A stretch of 64,000 nt of DNA, taken from assembly GCA_964441505.1 (NCBI GenBank), contig CAYTUV010000014.1, forward strand, positions 1 through 64,000, given 5' to 3'. Of this stretch, positions 55,917-64,000 are shown piece after piece. Made by a program: the position numbers and the translations under genes. The notes below the pieces were generated by a model that worked only from the letters and a program-made list of their open reading frames with translations, was not told where the DNA came from and did not search any database. The DNA comes from Fen-1258 sp964441505. Its GTDB lineage: Bacteria > Bacteroidota > Ignavibacteria > Ignavibacteriales > Melioribacteraceae. Position 1 is the stretch's first letter; the number at the start of each line of letters is the position of its first letter.

Positions 55917-57863
55917 CTATTTTTGCGGTATTGTAAAATAAAATTTTGTACCCTTTCCGATATTACTTTCAAACCAGATTTTGCCGCCATTTTTTTCAAC
56001 AAATTCCTTACATATAATCAACCCCAGCCCCGTTCCGCTTTCGCCCGATGTTCCTTTTGAGGTGTGAACATTTTCCATTGAAAATATTTTTTTCTGTAGT
56101 TCTTCTGTAATCCCGGTTCCATTATCTTCAATGCATATCTTCTTAAAATTTTTCATATTCTCTACACTGAGAGAAACCGAATTATTCGGGAAGGAAAACT
56201 TTATTGAATTTGCCACCAAATTCCTTATCACAGTTTTAATCATTTCAGTATCACAAAAAACCAGACAATTTTCTTCTACGCTATGATTTAGAGTTATTCG
56301 TTTATTGTTTGCTGTTTCTTTCAGAAATGCGAATACTTCTATTACAATCTCATGCAGATCAACTTCGGCTTTATTAAGCTCTATCCTGTCTGTCTGCGAC
56401 TGTGCCCAATAGAGAAGATTTTCAAGCAGGCGGTAAGCTTGTTTACCTGAGTCTTCAATATTTTTAAATAAAATCTTTTTGTCTTGATCTGTTATGGAAT
56501 CATAGTCATCTTTTAATATGCTGGTAAAACCAAACATTGTATTAAAGGGGTTTCTTAAATCATGAGCAATTATTCCAAAAAATTTATCTTTCATTACATT
56601 TAATTCGCGAAGCTGTAAATTGGCTTTTTTCTTTGAACGATTCAGATAGAACAAGCCTACGGCAAAACCAATTACCAGCACTGCGATTATTAGCAGGTAA
56701 TTTCTCTGCTTAGTATTTAATTCCAGGTTTTTAATAAGAAGTTCATTCTGGCGGGTTATTTTATCTATCTGATATTCAGATTCCATCTGTGTGATGAATG
56801 CTGAATTCTGGAAATTAAGAACCGAATCTCTCAAAGTATGATACTTTCTCTCAAAAAAAAGTGATTGCTTAAAGTCCTTTTTGAGTTCATTGTATTCTGC
56901 TAAATATTTAAAACACTCAAGTTGAGAATCAATAATTTCAGTCCTGGATGCAAGATCAAGTGCTTTTTTAAAATTTTTATCCGCTTCAGCATAATTTTTT
57001 AGCTGGGCATAAATTCTGCCGATATTATTGTAGTTAGCAATTTGTCCTTCCAGATAACTTATTTTATTTGCCATTTCTAATGCCCGCAGTCTGTATTGTA
57101 AAGCGAGCTTATAATTTTTTTTCTGGTAGTAAACTCCGCCAAATCCTCCCCATGTAGCCGCCAACCCTTTTTTATCATTTAACTCTTCATGTTTTTTTTC
57201 AACCTGCATATAATATTTCAACGCTGTATCAATAGCACCGTTATCAAAATGAATTTCAGCAATCAGGTTAAGAGCAAGAGCCCCGCCCGGCTTGTCATTG
57301 ATCTCTTCTCTTATTCTTAAAGTATAATTCAGATATTCCAAGGCCTTGAGATAATTTTGCTGACGCCAATAAATTATGCCAATATTAATTGTACAAAACG
57401 ACATACCACTTTTGTTATTCTTCAGTTCAAAAATCTTAAGGGCATCTAAAATATATTTTAGCGCAATACTATAGTTTCCCTGAAGCCTGTAAATGCCGCC
57501 AATGTTGTTTTTGGAAAATGCCATTTGAATTGAATCTTGAACCTCTTCGGAAAGACGGAGAGCTTTCTTATAAGCGCTTATTGATTTGTCATAGTTGGCA
57601 AGATTCCGGTATACAACTCCAATCATATTAAATGCGGTGGCTTGCAATCTTTTATCTTCCATCCGTTCAGCAATTTTTAAGGCTTCCTGCCCGCTTAATA
57701 GTGCGAGGTTGGGGTCCTGGCTTCTATTCTTCCAGCAGAAATCCGTTAACTGCTTTACTTTGGCAGAATCGGGAAGATTTTTAACACTTGTAAGAAGTTC
57801 GTTGATGTTGCTCTGGGCAGTAATAACAGATAACGTGAAAAATATGATGAATCCAAATTTCAT
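55917..57863 (-). CDS. TPR-containing sensor histidine kinase (orphan)
   Basis: About 648 residues from the ATG at 57863 (a TTG at 57881 is possible). Signal peptide KFGFIIFFTLSVITAQ, then about eight TPR repeats (residues 60-330), such as AFNMIGVVYRNLANYDKSISAYKKALRLSE and CTINIGIIYWRQQNYLKALEYLNYTLRI, a coiled coil, one transmembrane helix (YLLIIAVLVIGFAVGLFYL), and the kinase core: H-box FGIIAHDLRNPFNTMFGF, N-box NLVANSIKFS, G1 EDNGTGITEELQ, G2 GESGTGLGLIICKEFVEKNGG. The periplasmic TPR part is presumably the sensor. No response regulator is next to it. It is a paralogue of the gene at 58302. Confidence 0.85.
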   Translation of the reverse strand: MKFGFIIFFTLSVITAQSNINELLTSVKNLPDSAKVKQLTDFCWKNRSQDPNLALLSGQEALKIAERMEDKRLQATAFNMIGVVYRNLANYDKSISAYKKALRLSEEVQDSIQMAFSKNNIGGIYRLQGNYSIALKYILDALKIFELKNNKSGMSFCTINIGIIYWRQQNYLKALEYLNYTLRIREEINDKPGGALALNLIAEIHFDNGAIDTALKYYMQVEKKHEELNDKKGLAATWGGFGGVYYQKKNYKLALQYRLRALEMANKISYLEGQIANYNNIGRIYAQLKNYAEADKNFKKALDLASRTEIIDSQLECFKYLAEYNELKKDFKQSLFFERKYHTLRDSVLNFQNSAFITQMESEYQIDKITRQNELLIKNLELNTKQRNYLLIIAVLVIGFAVGLFYLNRSKKKANLQLRELNVMKDKFFGIIAHDLRNPFNTMFGFTSILKDDYDSITDQDKKILFKNIEDSGKQAYRLLENLLYWAQSQTDRIELNKAEVDLHEIVIEVFAFLKETANNKRITLNHSVEENCLVFCDTEMIKTVIRNLVANSIKFSFPNNSVSLSVENMKNFKKICIEDNGTGITEELQKKIFSMENVHTSKGTSGESGTGLGLIICKEFVEKNGGKIWFESNIGKGTKFYFTIPQK

Positions 57864-58301
57864 AAATTCTTTAGTTTTCAAACCAATTCTGTAATAAACT
57901 TAACAAAAGATGCTCCACTAAATCAATTAGCTAATCAATAATCGAGCGGAAAGCAGAATAGTTTACGTTGATATGAAATGGCAATATTTTGAAAAGTCTT
58001 ATTTTGATTAATAACTGAAGTTACACAGAGTGATGTTATTAAGGAATGAACCTCCTCGCCGCAAGCAGCGAGGTATCTTGTCATGCCCGAATGTTTTTAT
58101 CGGGCATCCACTAATAGATTCCCTATAAAAATCCCACTGTACGGGATGCCGTAAAGCGGCACACTTGGGAATGACATAAATCTTGCTTTACATGACATCA
58201 GTTAATAATTGCGGATTTCGGTCCCTGATGACGGAATTAGGAAAAATTTTTGTTACTACCGAGATTCTCCATTATTTATTCACTTCTTATAAACTATAAG
58301 A
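57864..58301. other. Intergenic region between the two TPR kinases
   Basis: The 438-bp gap is non-coding. It holds one dispersed element (58008-58208), described separately, and otherwise AT-rich sequence with no recognised gene or RNA. Confidence 0.5.
58008..58208. repeat. MITE-like element, copy 2
   Basis: TTAATAACTGAAGTTAC at 58008-58024 and its inverted partner CATCAGTTAATAA near 58197-58209 form terminal repeats. It shares with copy 1 (30254-30450) the left segment CAGAGTGATGTTATTAA and the right segment TGTACGGGATGCCGTAAAGC followed by GGGAATGACATAAATCTTG. The middle differs, with GCCGCAAGCAGCGAGG and a CGGGCAT hairpin. No coding capacity. Confidence 0.6.
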
Positions 58302-60251
58302 TCATTTTGCAATAGGGAGTGTGAAGATGAATTTGCTTCCCTTGGGAATATTTTGCTCTACCCAGATATTACCGCCAAGTTTTTCGACAAATTCTTTGCA
58401 GAGCACTAAGCCAAGGCCAGTTCCCTTTTCTCCATTTGTTCCTTCAACCGAGTTCACATTCTCAACAGTAAATAATTTATCAAGCTCTTCCCGACTTATT
58501 CCAATACCATTATCAGCAATAACAATTTTGCAGAACAATTCTTCTTCTGAACTTGTTATCCAGACACATTCACCCTTGTTGGTGTATTTAATTCCATTGC
58601 CGATCAAATTCCTCAAAATAGTTTTAAGAATATCAATATCTGCCAGAACCTGCAATCTTTCATTAATGTTTGCTTCAATGGTAATTCCCTTATGTTTTGC
58701 CTGGCCATTAAATATTGGAACAACTTCATGCACAATTTTAGAGAGAGAAATTTTTTCAGGATACACTTGCAGCCGGTTGGTTTGAGATTGTGACCAATAG
58801 AGGAGGTTTTCCAAAAGTTTATAGGCATTCTGACTGGTCTCGGCCAAAGATTCAACGATTATATTTTTCTCATTTTCATCTAATTTATCTTTTTCTTCCA
58901 GTAGAATTTCTGAATAGTTAAGCAAAACATTAAATGGATTTTTAAGATCATGGGCGATGATTCCAAAAAATTTGTCTTTGAGTGCATTAAGAGCAATTAA
59001 TTTCTTATTGGCCCGACCTCTTGAATTATACAAAAGCACTATGATGATCGTAAGTAGTACCAGTATTCCGCTTATTCCAATCCAGTAGTTTATAACGGTT
59101 TTTTGATTTTGGAAATCGCGTTGAATTATTTCTCTTTCCCTTTCCTTCTTGCTGTATTTATAGACAAACTCAACCTCAGCTATTACAGAGCGTTTTTCCT
59201 GAACTGATATAGAATCGCGTTCGTTATTGAACATCTTTAAATATTTGTATGCCTGGGAAAAATTATTCTGTAATTCGTAAAAATCAGCATAACTTTTGTA
59301 AACATTAATATTGAAAACGGAAGACTTATATTTACTTGAAACAGCTAAAGCAGAATCTAAATATTTTTTCCCCTTGACAAAATTACCAAGGTGAGCTTCC
59401 AGCACTCCTATAAAACTTGAGTTAGTTACAACGCCTTCAACCTCATTAAATTTTCTAGAAGAGAGGAGAGCTTTTTTCCTCTCTACCAAAGCTTTCGAAT
59501 ATTCCTTTGTTCTTTCATAAACTTTCGCAATTCCATTTAGAACACTAATCAAACTTTTCGGATCATTAAGTCTTTCGTAATAATTTTTAACTGTCTGATA
59601 AATCTCAAGCGCTTTTGAATATTCTTCCAATTCAACGTAAACTTCTGCCACTCTGCCCTTTGCTTTAATAGCACCCTCTTTATCATTTATCACTTCTCTT
59701 AGGTGAACTGTTTCCTCAAGATATTCCAATGCTTTGCGGTAGTTATTCTGTCTAAGGTAAACGAAACCAATATTATAAGTACAATAGGCTTTACCTTCGT
59801 CATCTTGCCAATCTTCAAAAATTTTAAATGCCTTATAGATATAATCGAGTGCTAAAGGATAATTCCCTCTTAGCCTGTAAATCGTTCCGATGTTAACGTA
59901 AGAATAGGCTTTTTCTTTCCAATCATCTGCTGCAATGGCTATTTCAAGCGCGGCAGTACAGAGTGAGATTGATCTTTCATACTGCCCTTCATCTCGATAA
60001 ATTACACTTAAGAAATTCAGAGATCTTGCGCGATTATGATTGTCTCCAATCTCATTAGCCAACTTTAAAGTTAGCTCTGTTGCGCGCACTGCTTCTTTTG
60101 GATAAATATTTCTGTAGTTCCAGACAAAAATATTTAACACTGCTATTTTCTCGGGTATTGGTTTTTCTTTTATTGAGGATAAAAGCGAGTCGAGCTTTGT
60201 TTGAGCACTGAGTGAAGAGCAGAGAATTATCAATAGAAAGAGTTTTTTCAA
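58302..60251 (-). CDS. TPR-containing sensor histidine kinase (orphan, paralogue)
   Basis: About 649 residues from the TTG at 60251, which has AAAAAGG 8 nt upstream and begins the signal peptide LKKLFLLIILCSSLSAQ; the open frame reaches 60320 but without signal-peptide sense. TPR repeats run to about residue 340 (LNFLSVIYRDEGQYERSISLCTAALEIA, YNIGFVYLRQNNYRKALEYLEETVHL), then one membrane helix (WIGISGILVLLTIIIVLLYNS) and the kinase core: FFGIIAHDLKNPFNVLLNY, NLIGNGIKYT, ADNGIGISREELD and GEKGTGLGLVLCKEFVEKLGG. No receiver or regulator gene is adjacent, so its output partner is elsewhere. Confidence 0.85.
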   Translation of the reverse strand: MKKLFLLIILCSSLSAQTKLDSLLSSIKEKPIPEKIAVLNIFVWNYRNIYPKEAVRATELTLKLANEIGDNHNRARSLNFLSVIYRDEGQYERSISLCTAALEIAIAADDWKEKAYSYVNIGTIYRLRGNYPLALDYIYKAFKIFEDWQDDEGKAYCTYNIGFVYLRQNNYRKALEYLEETVHLREVINDKEGAIKAKGRVAEVYVELEEYSKALEIYQTVKNYYERLNDPKSLISVLNGIAKVYERTKEYSKALVERKKALLSSRKFNEVEGVVTNSSFIGVLEAHLGNFVKGKKYLDSALAVSSKYKSSVFNINVYKSYADFYELQNNFSQAYKYLKMFNNERDSISVQEKRSVIAEVEFVYKYSKKEREREIIQRDFQNQKTVINYWIGISGILVLLTIIIVLLYNSRGRANKKLIALNALKDKFFGIIAHDLKNPFNVLLNYSEILLEEKDKLDENEKNIIVESLAETSQNAYKLLENLLYWSQSQTNRLQVYPEKISLSKIVHEVVPIFNGQAKHKGITIEANINERLQVLADIDILKTILRNLIGNGIKYTNKGECVWITSSEEELFCKIVIADNGIGISREELDKLFTVENVNSVEGTNGEKGTGLGLVLCKEFVEKLGGNIWVEQNIPKGSKFIFTLPIAK

Positions 60252-60347
60252 AAAATTACCTTTTTGATTTAGCTGGTAGGAATATAAATAATATCCATTA
60301 TTTATAATTGCCCTGAGCAAAAAAATCTGCTGCTGATCGGCAAAGGA

Positions 60348-60848
60348 CTACTCATGAACGGGCAGACCAAATGTTGTCCATTCTTCCTTTGAAGGCCCAT
60401 AAACTCCCGGCACTTTCAATCCGGCCTGACGCATTAATACAGTCATCTGCCCGCGGTGATGAGCCTGATGTGCAATAAGACTCGATAATACACTCGCCCT
60501 TTTCCAAATTTGACCATACATGCTAAGATCATCTTTCAGCATTTCATCTTTCCAGGTTTCATCTATCTGATTAGTTAACCGTGCTGAAAATTTTTCATAA
60601 TCTGCTGTAATTTCGATAGCGTGTTTTGGAACGCTGGCCTTTTCATCAAAATCCGAAAATGTTATACCGGTCTTGGACATCATTTCCCCAATGGTTTGAG
60701 TGATGTGCCATGCAATAAAACCAAGCGAGCGTCCATCTTCTGTAACTTTTTGATTGAGAGATTCATCCGTTAAATTTTTGAAAACTTTAATAGTTGCTTC
60801 GCTCTCATACTTCCATCTCTCTAAAAAATCGTCAATTGTTGTAAACAT
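60348..60848 (-). CDS. DinB-family protein
   Basis: A 166-residue four-helix protein of the DinB/YfiT-like family (this DinB is not DNA polymerase IV). Potential metal ligands are in FIAWHITQTIGEMM (His48), and HQAHHRGQMTVLMRQAG near 130-146, the conserved HXXXH pattern. Members bind Ni or Zn and include thiol S-transferases such as bacillithiol-dependent enzymes, or are uncharacterised. AAGGAG lies just before the ATG. It precedes no obvious partner; the alpha/beta hydrolase is upstream. Confidence 0.85.
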   Translation of the reverse strand: MFTTIDDFLERWKYESEATIKVFKNLTDESLNQKVTEDGRSLGFIAWHITQTIGEMMSKTGITFSDFDEKASVPKHAIEITADYEKFSARLTNQIDETWKDEMLKDDLSMYGQIWKRASVLSSLIAHQAHHRGQMTVLMRQAGLKVPGVYGPSKEEWTTFGLPVHE

Positions 60849-60886
60849 ATTTTTCTCCTTTTTGTCATTCTTCCTCAGGAAGAAGA

Positions 60887-61747
60887 TTATTTTATTTTAA
60901 GCAGTTCATCAATCGATTCCTGAAGAAGTGCGTTAAATTTTTCAGGATCTTCAAGCATAACAAAATGCCCTACGCCATTCATCATTTTTACATCGAACGA
61001 TTTCGTGTGTTTACGATTTTCTTCCACTTTTACTGGATAAAGATCGCAATTGATTGAAATGATCGGAACGTCTAGCTCTTTCAACGCGGGAATGGCATTA
61101 TCTCTAAACATATTTTCCATAGCGCTAATGGCAATTTTCGGCGGAGCCGAAGACATATCATCAGCAACTTTTTTTACTAAAAGAGAATCGGCGGTCGGTG
61201 GAAACATCGTTTTAACAAACCCTTTAGTTGTCTCAACAAAATTTTCTTTAAATGGTTTTAGAAATTGCAGCATCTGGTCTTCAGGAAAAGTTTCACCAAA
61301 GTTCTGGAACGTGTCGGCACCAATAAGTCCAATAACTTTTCCTTTCAATCTATTTGCTGCTTCTATAATTACGGGTCCTCCCATCGAATGTCCAATGAGA
61401 ATTATTTTTTTCAATCCAAGTTTATTCACTACTGTGGCGACATCTTCACCGAATGATTGTAGAGTGTAGTTTTTTCTTTCCAATCCCGATTCACCGTGAC
61501 CGGCAAGATCAATTGTAACGACTCTATATTTTTTTTCGAATGCTGTCACCTGATAATCCCAGTACGATTTATCGCAACTCCATCCGTGAATAAACACTAA
61601 TGCCGGTTCGCCTTTACCAACTGAATGAAAATTAATTCTGGCACCGTCCTTGGATAGTGCATTTTGCTGCTGCGAAACAGCATGAGTATTTAATACGCAA
61701 ATTGAAAGTAAAGCAATCGCGATAATAATTTTTATTCTATATTTCAT
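60887..61747 (-). CDS. Exported alpha/beta hydrolase
   Basis: About 286 residues from MKYRIKIIIAIALLSICVLNTHAVSQ, a signal peptide; the frame extends upstream to 61795, but this ATG has GAGAT before it and starts the signal. The fold shows LVFIHGWSCDKSYWDYQ (oxyanion HG), the nucleophile elbow LIGHSMGGP (GXSXG), and the late catalytic His in NGVGHFVMLEDPEKF; the acid is likely Asp in ISINCDLYPV. It would hydrolyse an ester, lactone or peptide in the periplasm. Substrate unknown. It and the DinB gene are separated by 38 nt and may share a transcript. Confidence 0.85.
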   Translation of the reverse strand: MKYRIKIIIAIALLSICVLNTHAVSQQQNALSKDGARINFHSVGKGEPALVFIHGWSCDKSYWDYQVTAFEKKYRVVTIDLAGHGESGLERKNYTLQSFGEDVATVVNKLGLKKIILIGHSMGGPVIIEAANRLKGKVIGLIGADTFQNFGETFPEDQMLQFLKPFKENFVETTKGFVKTMFPPTADSLLVKKVADDMSSAPPKIAISAMENMFRDNAIPALKELDVPIISINCDLYPVKVEENRKHTKSFDVKMMNGVGHFVMLEDPEKFNALLQESIDELLKIK

Positions 61748-61987
61748 AATGTATCTCGGTTTTGTTAAGAATACGCTTTGGCTAACATATCTCAATCATA
61801 ATTTTATTTCAAGAACATTTTCCAACAACTTCTTACTTTTTCCCAGAAAATTACAGAGTAGCTTAGATTACCGATGGAATAATCTGCTGCCTAATGAATT
61901 TTTAGTAGAACGAAATTCGTTTGTGCAGAACTTGGTGATGAACGCTATGGGTGAATAAAAGCAAACACAACCTATTTTGAGAACGAA

Positions 61988-62812
61988 TTATTCCTCTTTC
62001 GGTGAATAAAGCTTAGCCGCTTTCTCTGCCGAGGTTGTAATCCCTTTAATCATTGCGGAAGAGAAACCGCTGTGCTCCATCTGATTCAAACCGGAAATGG
62101 TACAGCCTCGCGGAGTAGTAACTTTATCAACTTCATTTTCCGGATGATTACCCATGCTTAGTAAAAGTGAAGCGGCGCCTTTTGCCGTTTGTGATGCCAT
62201 GACAAGTGCATCTTCTGCATGAAAACCAATTTCAATTCCTCCCTGAGAGGCAGCGCGAATTGCTCTTAAAAAGAAAGCAATCCCACAGGCGCAAAGTGCG
62301 GTTGCCGGCACCATCAATGATTCATCTATAACCAAGGATTTACCGAGTGCATCAAAAATTTTCTTCGCTATCTCCAGTTTATCATGATCTTTTTTGTCTG
62401 CTGAAATGCAAGTCATCGATTCCTGAATAGCTATTGCTGTATTTGGCATTACCCTCAAAACCGGTACATTCTTTCCAAGTTGTTCGCGTATCTGATTTAT
62501 TGTTACACCGGAAACAACTGATATAACTGTATGTTTTGTGTGATTGATCGAATCTTTGATTTCACCAAGCAAATGGTTTAACTGCTGGGGCGTAACGGCG
62601 ATAATAATTATTTCCGTTTCCTTTACTGCTTTAACATTGCTTTGAGATGTTCTAAATCCTTTTTCTAAAAACGATTTCAGCAGATCCTGATTACGTCTGG
62701 TGATAATGATCTCGGACGGCAGATAGAGTCCTGAATGTATCAATCCCAGCGCAATAGCAGATCCTATATTTCCTCCCCCAATAATCGATATTTTACTTTT
62801 TGCAGAACTCAT
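61988..62812 (-). CDS. proC: Pyrroline-5-carboxylate reductase
   Basis: A 274-residue enzyme, the usual length. The nucleotide-binding start ISIIGGGNIGSAIALGLIHSG is present, followed by VKETEIIIIAVTPQQL, VVSGVTINQIREQLG, VLRVMPNTAIAI (signature VRxMPNTP-like) and the C-terminal signature TTPRGCTISGLNQMEHSG. It reduces 1-pyrroline-5-carboxylate to proline with NAD(P)H in the cytoplasm. AGAGGGT supports the start. The threonine synthase gene ends 30 nt upstream, on the same strand, so both may be co-transcribed. Confidence 0.95.
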   Translation of the reverse strand: MSSAKSKISIIGGGNIGSAIALGLIHSGLYLPSEIIITRRNQDLLKSFLEKGFRTSQSNVKAVKETEIIIIAVTPQQLNHLLGEIKDSINHTKHTVISVVSGVTINQIREQLGKNVPVLRVMPNTAIAIQESMTCISADKKDHDKLEIAKKIFDALGKSLVIDESLMVPATALCACGIAFFLRAIRAASQGGIEIGFHAEDALVMASQTAKGAASLLLSMGNHPENEVDKVTTPRGCTISGLNQMEHSGFSSAMIKGITTSAEKAAKLYSPKEE

Positions 62813-62842
62813 TCTTACCCTCTGTCAGTTTTTCAGTTGCCA

Positions 62843-64000
62843 TCATTTCATTAAAAAATCTTTTAAAGAACCGAATATGCTGTCAAGTTTAACGGTCATC
62901 TTTTCTTTATTCATACAAACAGCAAGCCGTTTGGGTATTTCAACTTCATCTTCAATTACACTTTCAACAATATCTTTAAATTTTGCCGGGTGAGCGGTTT
63001 GGACGACTATTCCGTTCACTTTATCAGCATTTATTGAAAGTAGATAATCCTTCATTGCCTGATACCCAACTGCTCCATGTGGATCCATTATGTAATTAAA
63101 TTTTTCAAAAATTTCTTTGATTCCCTTTTTCGTTGCTTCATCGGAATAACTTTTTGAGTAAACGTCTTTCCGGATTTTTTCAATATCTCTCCCGTATAAT
63201 TCAATAATTCTTTCCAGGTTACTTGGATTGCCGACATCCATAGCATTTGAAAGTGTTTGAACCGATTTGCGGGGATTGAACAGCGAGGTAGACAAATATT
63301 CAGTGAAGATATCATTATTGTTTGTTGCGCCGATAAATTTATCGATCGGCATTCCCATTCTTTTTGCAAATAGCCCTGCAGTTATATTCCCCAAATTTCC
63401 CGAAGGAACTGAAATGACAATTGGTTTGGTTTTATCTTTAATCTGGCGAAACGCATTCAGATAATAGAAAGACTGCGGGATAAGCCGCGCGATATTGATC
63501 GAGTTAGCTGAACTGAGATTTAATTTGTTTTTTAAATCGATATCTACAAAAGCATCTTTAACTAAACGCTGGCAGTCATCAAATGTTCCATTAACCTCAA
63601 TGGCGGTGATATTTTTATCCAGTGTCGTCAATTGTTTTTCTTGAATGAAACTTACTTTTCCGCTGGGATAGAGAAGATAAACTTTTATTCCTTCTACACC
63701 ATAAAAACCATAAGCAACAGCACTTCCTGTATCACCGGATGTTGCAACAAGAATGGCGAGTTCCCGGTCCGATCCTTTTAAAAAATATTCCATCGTTTTT
63801 GCCATAAACCGGGCGCCGAAATCTTTGAATGCAAGAGTCGGTCCGTGAAATAATTCCAGCACAGACAATTGGTCAGAGAGTTCTACAAGGGGTGCCGGAA
63901 AATTTATTGCGTCATCAATAATTGTCTTCAGCTCATTTTCCGGAATCTCATCACCGATAAAATTTTGGGCAACTTTAAAACCAATTTCCTGGAATGAATA
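62843..64000 (-). CDS. thrC: Threonine synthase, 5' end outside window
   Basis: A partial gene running off the right edge; the frame stays open from 63868 to 64000 and encodes IGFKVAQNFIGDEIPENELKTIIDDAINFPAPLV, then LSVLELFHGPTLAFKDFGARFMAKTMEYFL, the PLP-lysine motif LAFKDFGARF of threonine synthase. Further landmarks are ILVATSGDTGSAVAYGFYGVEGIKVYLLYPSGKVS and SVPSGNLGNITAGLFAKRMG (phosphate/PLP loop). The enzyme turns O-phosphohomoserine into threonine. It belongs to the shorter bacterial/yeast-like type (about 430-440 residues in full); some 50 residues are missing here. proC follows after 30 nt. Confidence 0.95.
   Translation of the reverse strand, partial: YSFQEIGFKVAQNFIGDEIPENELKTIIDDAINFPAPLVELSDQLSVLELFHGPTLAFKDFGARFMAKTMEYFLKGSDRELAILVATSGDTGSAVAYGFYGVEGIKVYLLYPSGKVSFIQEKQLTTLDKNITAIEVNGTFDDCQRLVKDAFVDIDLKNKLNLSSANSINIARLIPQSFYYLNAFRQIKDKTKPIVISVPSGNLGNITAGLFAKRMGMPIDKFIGATNNNDIFTEYLSTSLFNPRKSVQTLSNAMDVGNPSNLERIIELYGRDIEKIRKDVYSKSYSDEATKKGIKEIFEKFNYIMDPHGAVGYQAMKDYLLSINADKVNGIVVQTAHPAKFKDIVESVIEDEVEIPKRLAVCMNKEKMTVKLDSIFGSLKDFLMK

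Noticed and set aside
58321..58785. Plus-strand open frame of 154 codons
   Set aside because: It lies antisense to the conserved kinase ATPase domain at 58302-60251 and has no recognisable domain.
61050..61469. Plus-strand open frame of 139 codons
   Set aside because: Antisense to the alpha/beta hydrolase, whose catalytic motifs are clear on the minus strand.
1..64000. CRISPR array, tRNA or rRNA genes
   Set aside because: No regularly spaced direct repeats and no cloverleaf or rRNA-like conserved sequence was recognised; a tRNAscan run would be needed to exclude a tRNA fully.

Overview
The window reads as a chromosomal segment of a Gram-negative bacterium of the Bacteroidota/Chlorobi/Ignavibacteria group, most likely Ignavibacteria-like. 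The main reasons are a C-terminal type IX secretion (Por) sorting domain with the wording NYPNPFNP (37047-38849), many Sec and lipobox signals, signal-peptide TPR histidine kinases, a b6-type cytochrome complex with a multihaem c-type cytochrome, and AT-rich DNA. It is a draft assembly: a run of ten N lies at 10939-10948. No rRNA, tRNA or CRISPR array was seen.

Layout. 1-1478: tail of an integron-like gene-cassette array. Two complete cassettes (a toxin-antitoxin pair and a dihydrofolate-reductase-family gene) are bounded by attC-like sites whose outer boxes pair with the matching cassette start; no integrase is in view. 1536-4468: oxidoreductase, SGNH hydrolase, tyrosine phosphatase, lone PAS protein. 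4486-6286 (minus): two DUF4342-type membrane proteins and galactokinase. 6340-6677: relic of an IS5-like transposase. 6728-8206: B12/radical SAM protein. 8429-10184: two-component system. 10280-12717: FmdB protein, a fumarylacetoacetase-family gene broken by the assembly gap, and a secreted protein. 12814-17637 (minus operon): Trm112-like, FAD oxidase, TPR protein, ClpX. 17737-20254: GNAT, TrpF-like, MATE/ANK-like transporter.

20262-25342 is a regulatory module: a histidine kinase/response regulator pair transcribed away from a secreted protein. The divergent promoter plus the signal-peptide codons exist twice. The second copy retains only the first codons of the kinase and drives a Cys/Met/His-rich secreted protein, so metal or envelope stress is a reasonable guess at the signal. 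25762-30264: DUF2339-like membrane protein, then Rieske, cytochrome b and a nine-haem cytochrome c, a quinol-oxidising bc-type complex. 30517-36748 (minus): TetR, TolC, adaptor and RND pump. 37047-47991: T9SS cargo, lipoprotein, an active/inactive pair of M16 peptidases, an M61/M1-like protein, and an ECF sigma/anti-sigma/lipoprotein operon. 48110-49591: glycyl-tRNA synthetase, apparently with an ATC start. 49775-55595: TerC, PhoU and a pst operon with two PstB ATPases whose motif losses are complementary. 55917-60251: two orphan TPR histidine kinases. 60348-64000: DinB, alpha/beta hydrolase, ProC and a partial threonine synthase. Several miniature inverted-repeat elements sit in intergenic gaps.

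The strongest candidates for something undescribed are the predicted heterodimeric PstB1/PstB2 ATPase, the duplicated kinase-promoter/signal-peptide module with its metal-ligand-rich product, and the integron cassette array in this lineage. Everything here comes from reading the sequence and translations; no database search was run.
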